Assembly: GCA_021812745.1 (NCBI GenBank)
Contig: JAKAMS010000085.1
Span: 1-8,973 of the forward strand
DNA length: 8,973 nucleotides
Source of the DNA: Bacteroidota bacterium
GTDB lineage: Bacteria > Bacteroidota > Ignavibacteria > Ignavibacteriales > Melioribacteraceae
Direction: 5' to 3'
In this document: piece after piece, positions 7,898-8,973 of the stretch
Layout: each line of letters starts with the position of its first letter
Position numbering within the stretch: the first letter of the stretch is position 1
Translations under genes and position numbers: made by a program
Notes under the pieces: generated by a model
The model's database searches: none
Told to the model about the DNA's origin: nothing
The model's input: only the letters and a program-made list of their open reading frames with translations

Positions 7898-7932
7898 TTA
7901 TTCAATTTTAATCTTGCGCTTAAAGTGAATTG

Positions 7933-7993
7933 GTCATTGCCGGTTCTGCATGGCGGGACTCGCAATCTCATTAGAGAATTAACTGACGAGATT
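7933..7993 (+). repeat. Intergenic repeat, copy 2 (GTCATTGC...AATCTCA type)
   Basis: GTCATTGC at 7933-7940, GCATG at 7948-7952 and AATCTCA at 7964-7970 repeat the words of copy 1, in opposite orientation. AATCTC (7964-7969) and GAGATT (7988-7993) form an inverted repeat enclosing a smaller TCTC/GAGA hairpin. The two copies are otherwise much diverged, so they look like old members of one repeat family flanking msrA. Confidence 0.5.
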
Positions 7994-8141
7994 AAAACGC
8001 GGACTAATGCTCCAATTAGACGAAAATGATTTTTAAAAATCTATTTTCTAAAGTCTAAAGAATTATTAAATTAATACAAGAAAATCCCGCCAATACAAAT
8101 TTTGAGAGAAAATAAAATTTTGTAAAAAGCTTCTTTGCGGT

Positions 8142-8146
8142 GGAGG
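8142..8146 (+). promoter_or_regulatory. Shine-Dalgarno site fixing the start at 8153
   Basis: GGAGG lies 6 bp before the ATG at 8153. A TTG codon at 8135, in the same frame, would place this site inside the coding region and has no ribosome site of its own, so ATG 8153 is the preferred start. Confidence 0.75.
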
Positions 8147-8152
8147 TTATTA

Positions 8153-8584
8153 ATGCCCAACTCCGTTAATAAGGCAAAACACTTGTCTGCTAAAACAAAT
8201 CTCTGGGAAAGAGATGAAATTTCCGTACAACCGCCGCAAGAGGAATCAATAGAAACAAAAAAATCCGTAATAGCATTTTTTGAATTGCCTATTAACTGGT
8301 GGTTCAGCCACTCTTCCTTTGGTGCGGCAAATAAATTGAAAAGGGTAGACCTTATAAAACTAAACCGCGGAAAAATTGATAAGCTAAATTTATCTAACTC
8401 TTCGGATTGGTGTGTTGAAGACGGTGATTATAATTCTGTAATGAAAAAAAATGAAGAGAACCTGTTCTTACCTTTTGAAGCAAGACGGAGATTAAAAAAA
8501 ATTTTGTTTGGAGTCGCTTTGGTTTTAGCCGCACTGATAATATGGCTATTCTCTTTTATGGTTTCGTCTATTAAAAATTTTTAA
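8153..8584 (+). CDS. Hypothetical protein with a single C-terminal membrane segment
   Basis: I do not recognise this 143-residue protein. Residues 1-40 are polar and low in hydrophobic residues, rich in Lys, Glu, Gln and Ser. Residues 40-60 form an aromatic stretch (FFELPINWWFSHSSFG). Residues 61-110 are charged. Residues about 117-138 form one strong hydrophobic helix (LFGVALVLAALIIWLFSFMV) preceded by a basic cluster, EARRRLKK. The protein has no signal peptide. The basic residues before the helix suggest a cytoplasmic N-terminus with a tail-type membrane anchor. Two Trp residues sit next to each other at 49-50 and a lone Cys is at 87. The gene has a good ribosome site and ends 15 bp before the start of a secreted protein gene, so the two are probably one transcript. 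A role as a small accessory factor for that product is possible but unproven. Confidence 0.7.
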   Translation: MPNSVNKAKHLSAKTNLWERDEISVQPPQEESIETKKSVIAFFELPINWWFSHSSFGAANKLKRVDLIKLNRGKIDKLNLSNSSDWCVEDGDYNSVMKKNEENLFLPFEARRRLKKILFGVALVLAALIIWLFSFMVSSIKNF

Positions 8585-8599
8585 TGTATTGAGGTGCGT

Positions 8600-8973
8600 A
8601 TGAAAAAATTTATACAACTTTTTATTGTAGTAATATTTTTATTGCCAGCTGTTAGTTGGGGACAGACTAACCCAGGATTTGAAACTGGAGATCTAACTGG
8701 TTGGACAAAGGTCAATGGATTAGCTAGTGGTACAGAAACTGTAGTATCTTCAAATATCCGCACAAGTAATTATTCAATGGCTGTTACAACTACAAGTTTC
8801 GGTACTCCTACACGAATGGAAAATTCTAAGACAGTATCTATACCAAATGGAAATTATTTGTATCTGATTGTTTGGACGAAAGGAAATGATGCAAGTAACG
8901 CTCAAATAGCACTTCAATATAAAACATCCACTTCTTATACAGGAAGTTATTCTGCTCCTGGGACTAGTTATAC
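8600..8973 (+). CDS. Secreted protein, N-terminal part, with possible carbohydrate-binding-like jelly roll
   Basis: The window ends inside this gene, leaving 124 codons. Residues 1-21 are a signal peptide (KKFIQLF, hydrophobic core, cleavage near SWG-Q). The mature part opens with NPGFETGDLTGWTKVNG, a phrase seen at the start of many extracellular jelly-roll domains (CBM4/9- or MAM-like) in large surface proteins, nucleases and adhesins. The rest is rich in Ser, Thr, Asn, Gly and Tyr with alternating beta-strand character (NGNYLYLIVWTKGN, AQIALQYKTS) and has no charged catalytic motif. GAGG at 8591-8594 sits 5 bp before the ATG. The gene follows the small membrane-protein gene by 15 bp. The main function must lie in the missing C-terminal part, so no enzyme activity is assigned. 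Confidence 0.85.
   Translation, partial: MKKFIQLFIVVIFLLPAVSWGQTNPGFETGDLTGWTKVNGLASGTETVVSSNIRTSNYSMAVTTTSFGTPTRMENSKTVSIPNGNYLYLIVWTKGNDASNAQIALQYKTSTSYTGSYSAPGTSY

Larger units (their letters stand above)
7774..8152. other. Gene-free spacer between msrA and the small membrane-protein gene
   Basis: I find no convincing gene in these 379 bp. A reading frame from 7634 to 7873 overlaps msrA on the opposite strand and has no recognisable product. The spacer must contain the divergent promoters for msrA and the gene at 8153. A TATAAT box for the minus strand is present at 7812-7817 but lacks a good -35 partner. Two repeat-like elements lie at 7878-7897 and 7933-7993. The last 120 bp are very AT-rich and include the near-repeats CAAATTTTG and AAAATTTTG. 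Confidence 0.6.

Noticed and set aside
8135..8152. TTG start extending the small membrane protein by six residues
   Set aside because: The GGAGG ribosome site would then lie inside the coding sequence. ATG 8153 is correctly spaced from it.

Overview
The window is AT-rich chromosomal DNA from a bacterium that is probably of the Bacteroidota/Chlorobiota/Ignavibacteriota kind. This is an inference. It rests on the run of secreted hydrolases with Lys-rich, Phe/Leu-rich signal peptides, a GH27 enzyme carrying an N-terminal GH2-like sugar-binding domain and a putative Ig domain, a lipoprotein MsrA, and a secreted protein whose mature part opens with the jelly-roll-like phrase NPGFETGDLTGWT. No rRNA or other taxonomic marker is present.

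Layout from left to right. Positions 3-143 hold the C-terminal end of a cold shock protein. It is followed by a strong bidirectional hairpin terminator (167-205) shared with the convergent gene. Positions 286-2568 (minus) encode a secreted alpha-galactosidase of family GH27. A 175-bp divergent spacer leads to a two-gene plus-strand operon: a secreted M28 zinc aminopeptidase (2744-4108) and, 24 bp later, a secreted S9B dipeptidyl-peptidase IV-like enzyme (4133-6349). Positions 6486-7016 hold the remains of a sodium:solute symporter (SSS family). It has two in-frame amber stops and most of its length is missing. msrA (7147-7773, minus) encodes a lipoprotein methionine sulfoxide reductase. It is flanked on both sides by short intergenic repeat/palindrome elements. 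The right end has a small unrecognised protein with a C-terminal membrane segment (8153-8584), followed 15 bp later by a secreted protein that runs off the window (8600-8973).

Functionally, the central block looks like extracytoplasmic scavenging. The galactosidase trims alpha-galactosides, while the aminopeptidase and the dipeptidyl peptidase degrade peptides outside the cytoplasm. MsrA would repair oxidised methionine in envelope proteins. I see no mobile-element transposase, CRISPR array, tRNA or rRNA. No clearly novel multi-gene system is evident. The items most worth a second look are the collapsed SSS gene that keeps a single frame, the altered active-site motifs of the DPP-IV-like enzyme, the paired inverted repeats around msrA, and the unrecognised small membrane protein linked to the truncated secreted protein.
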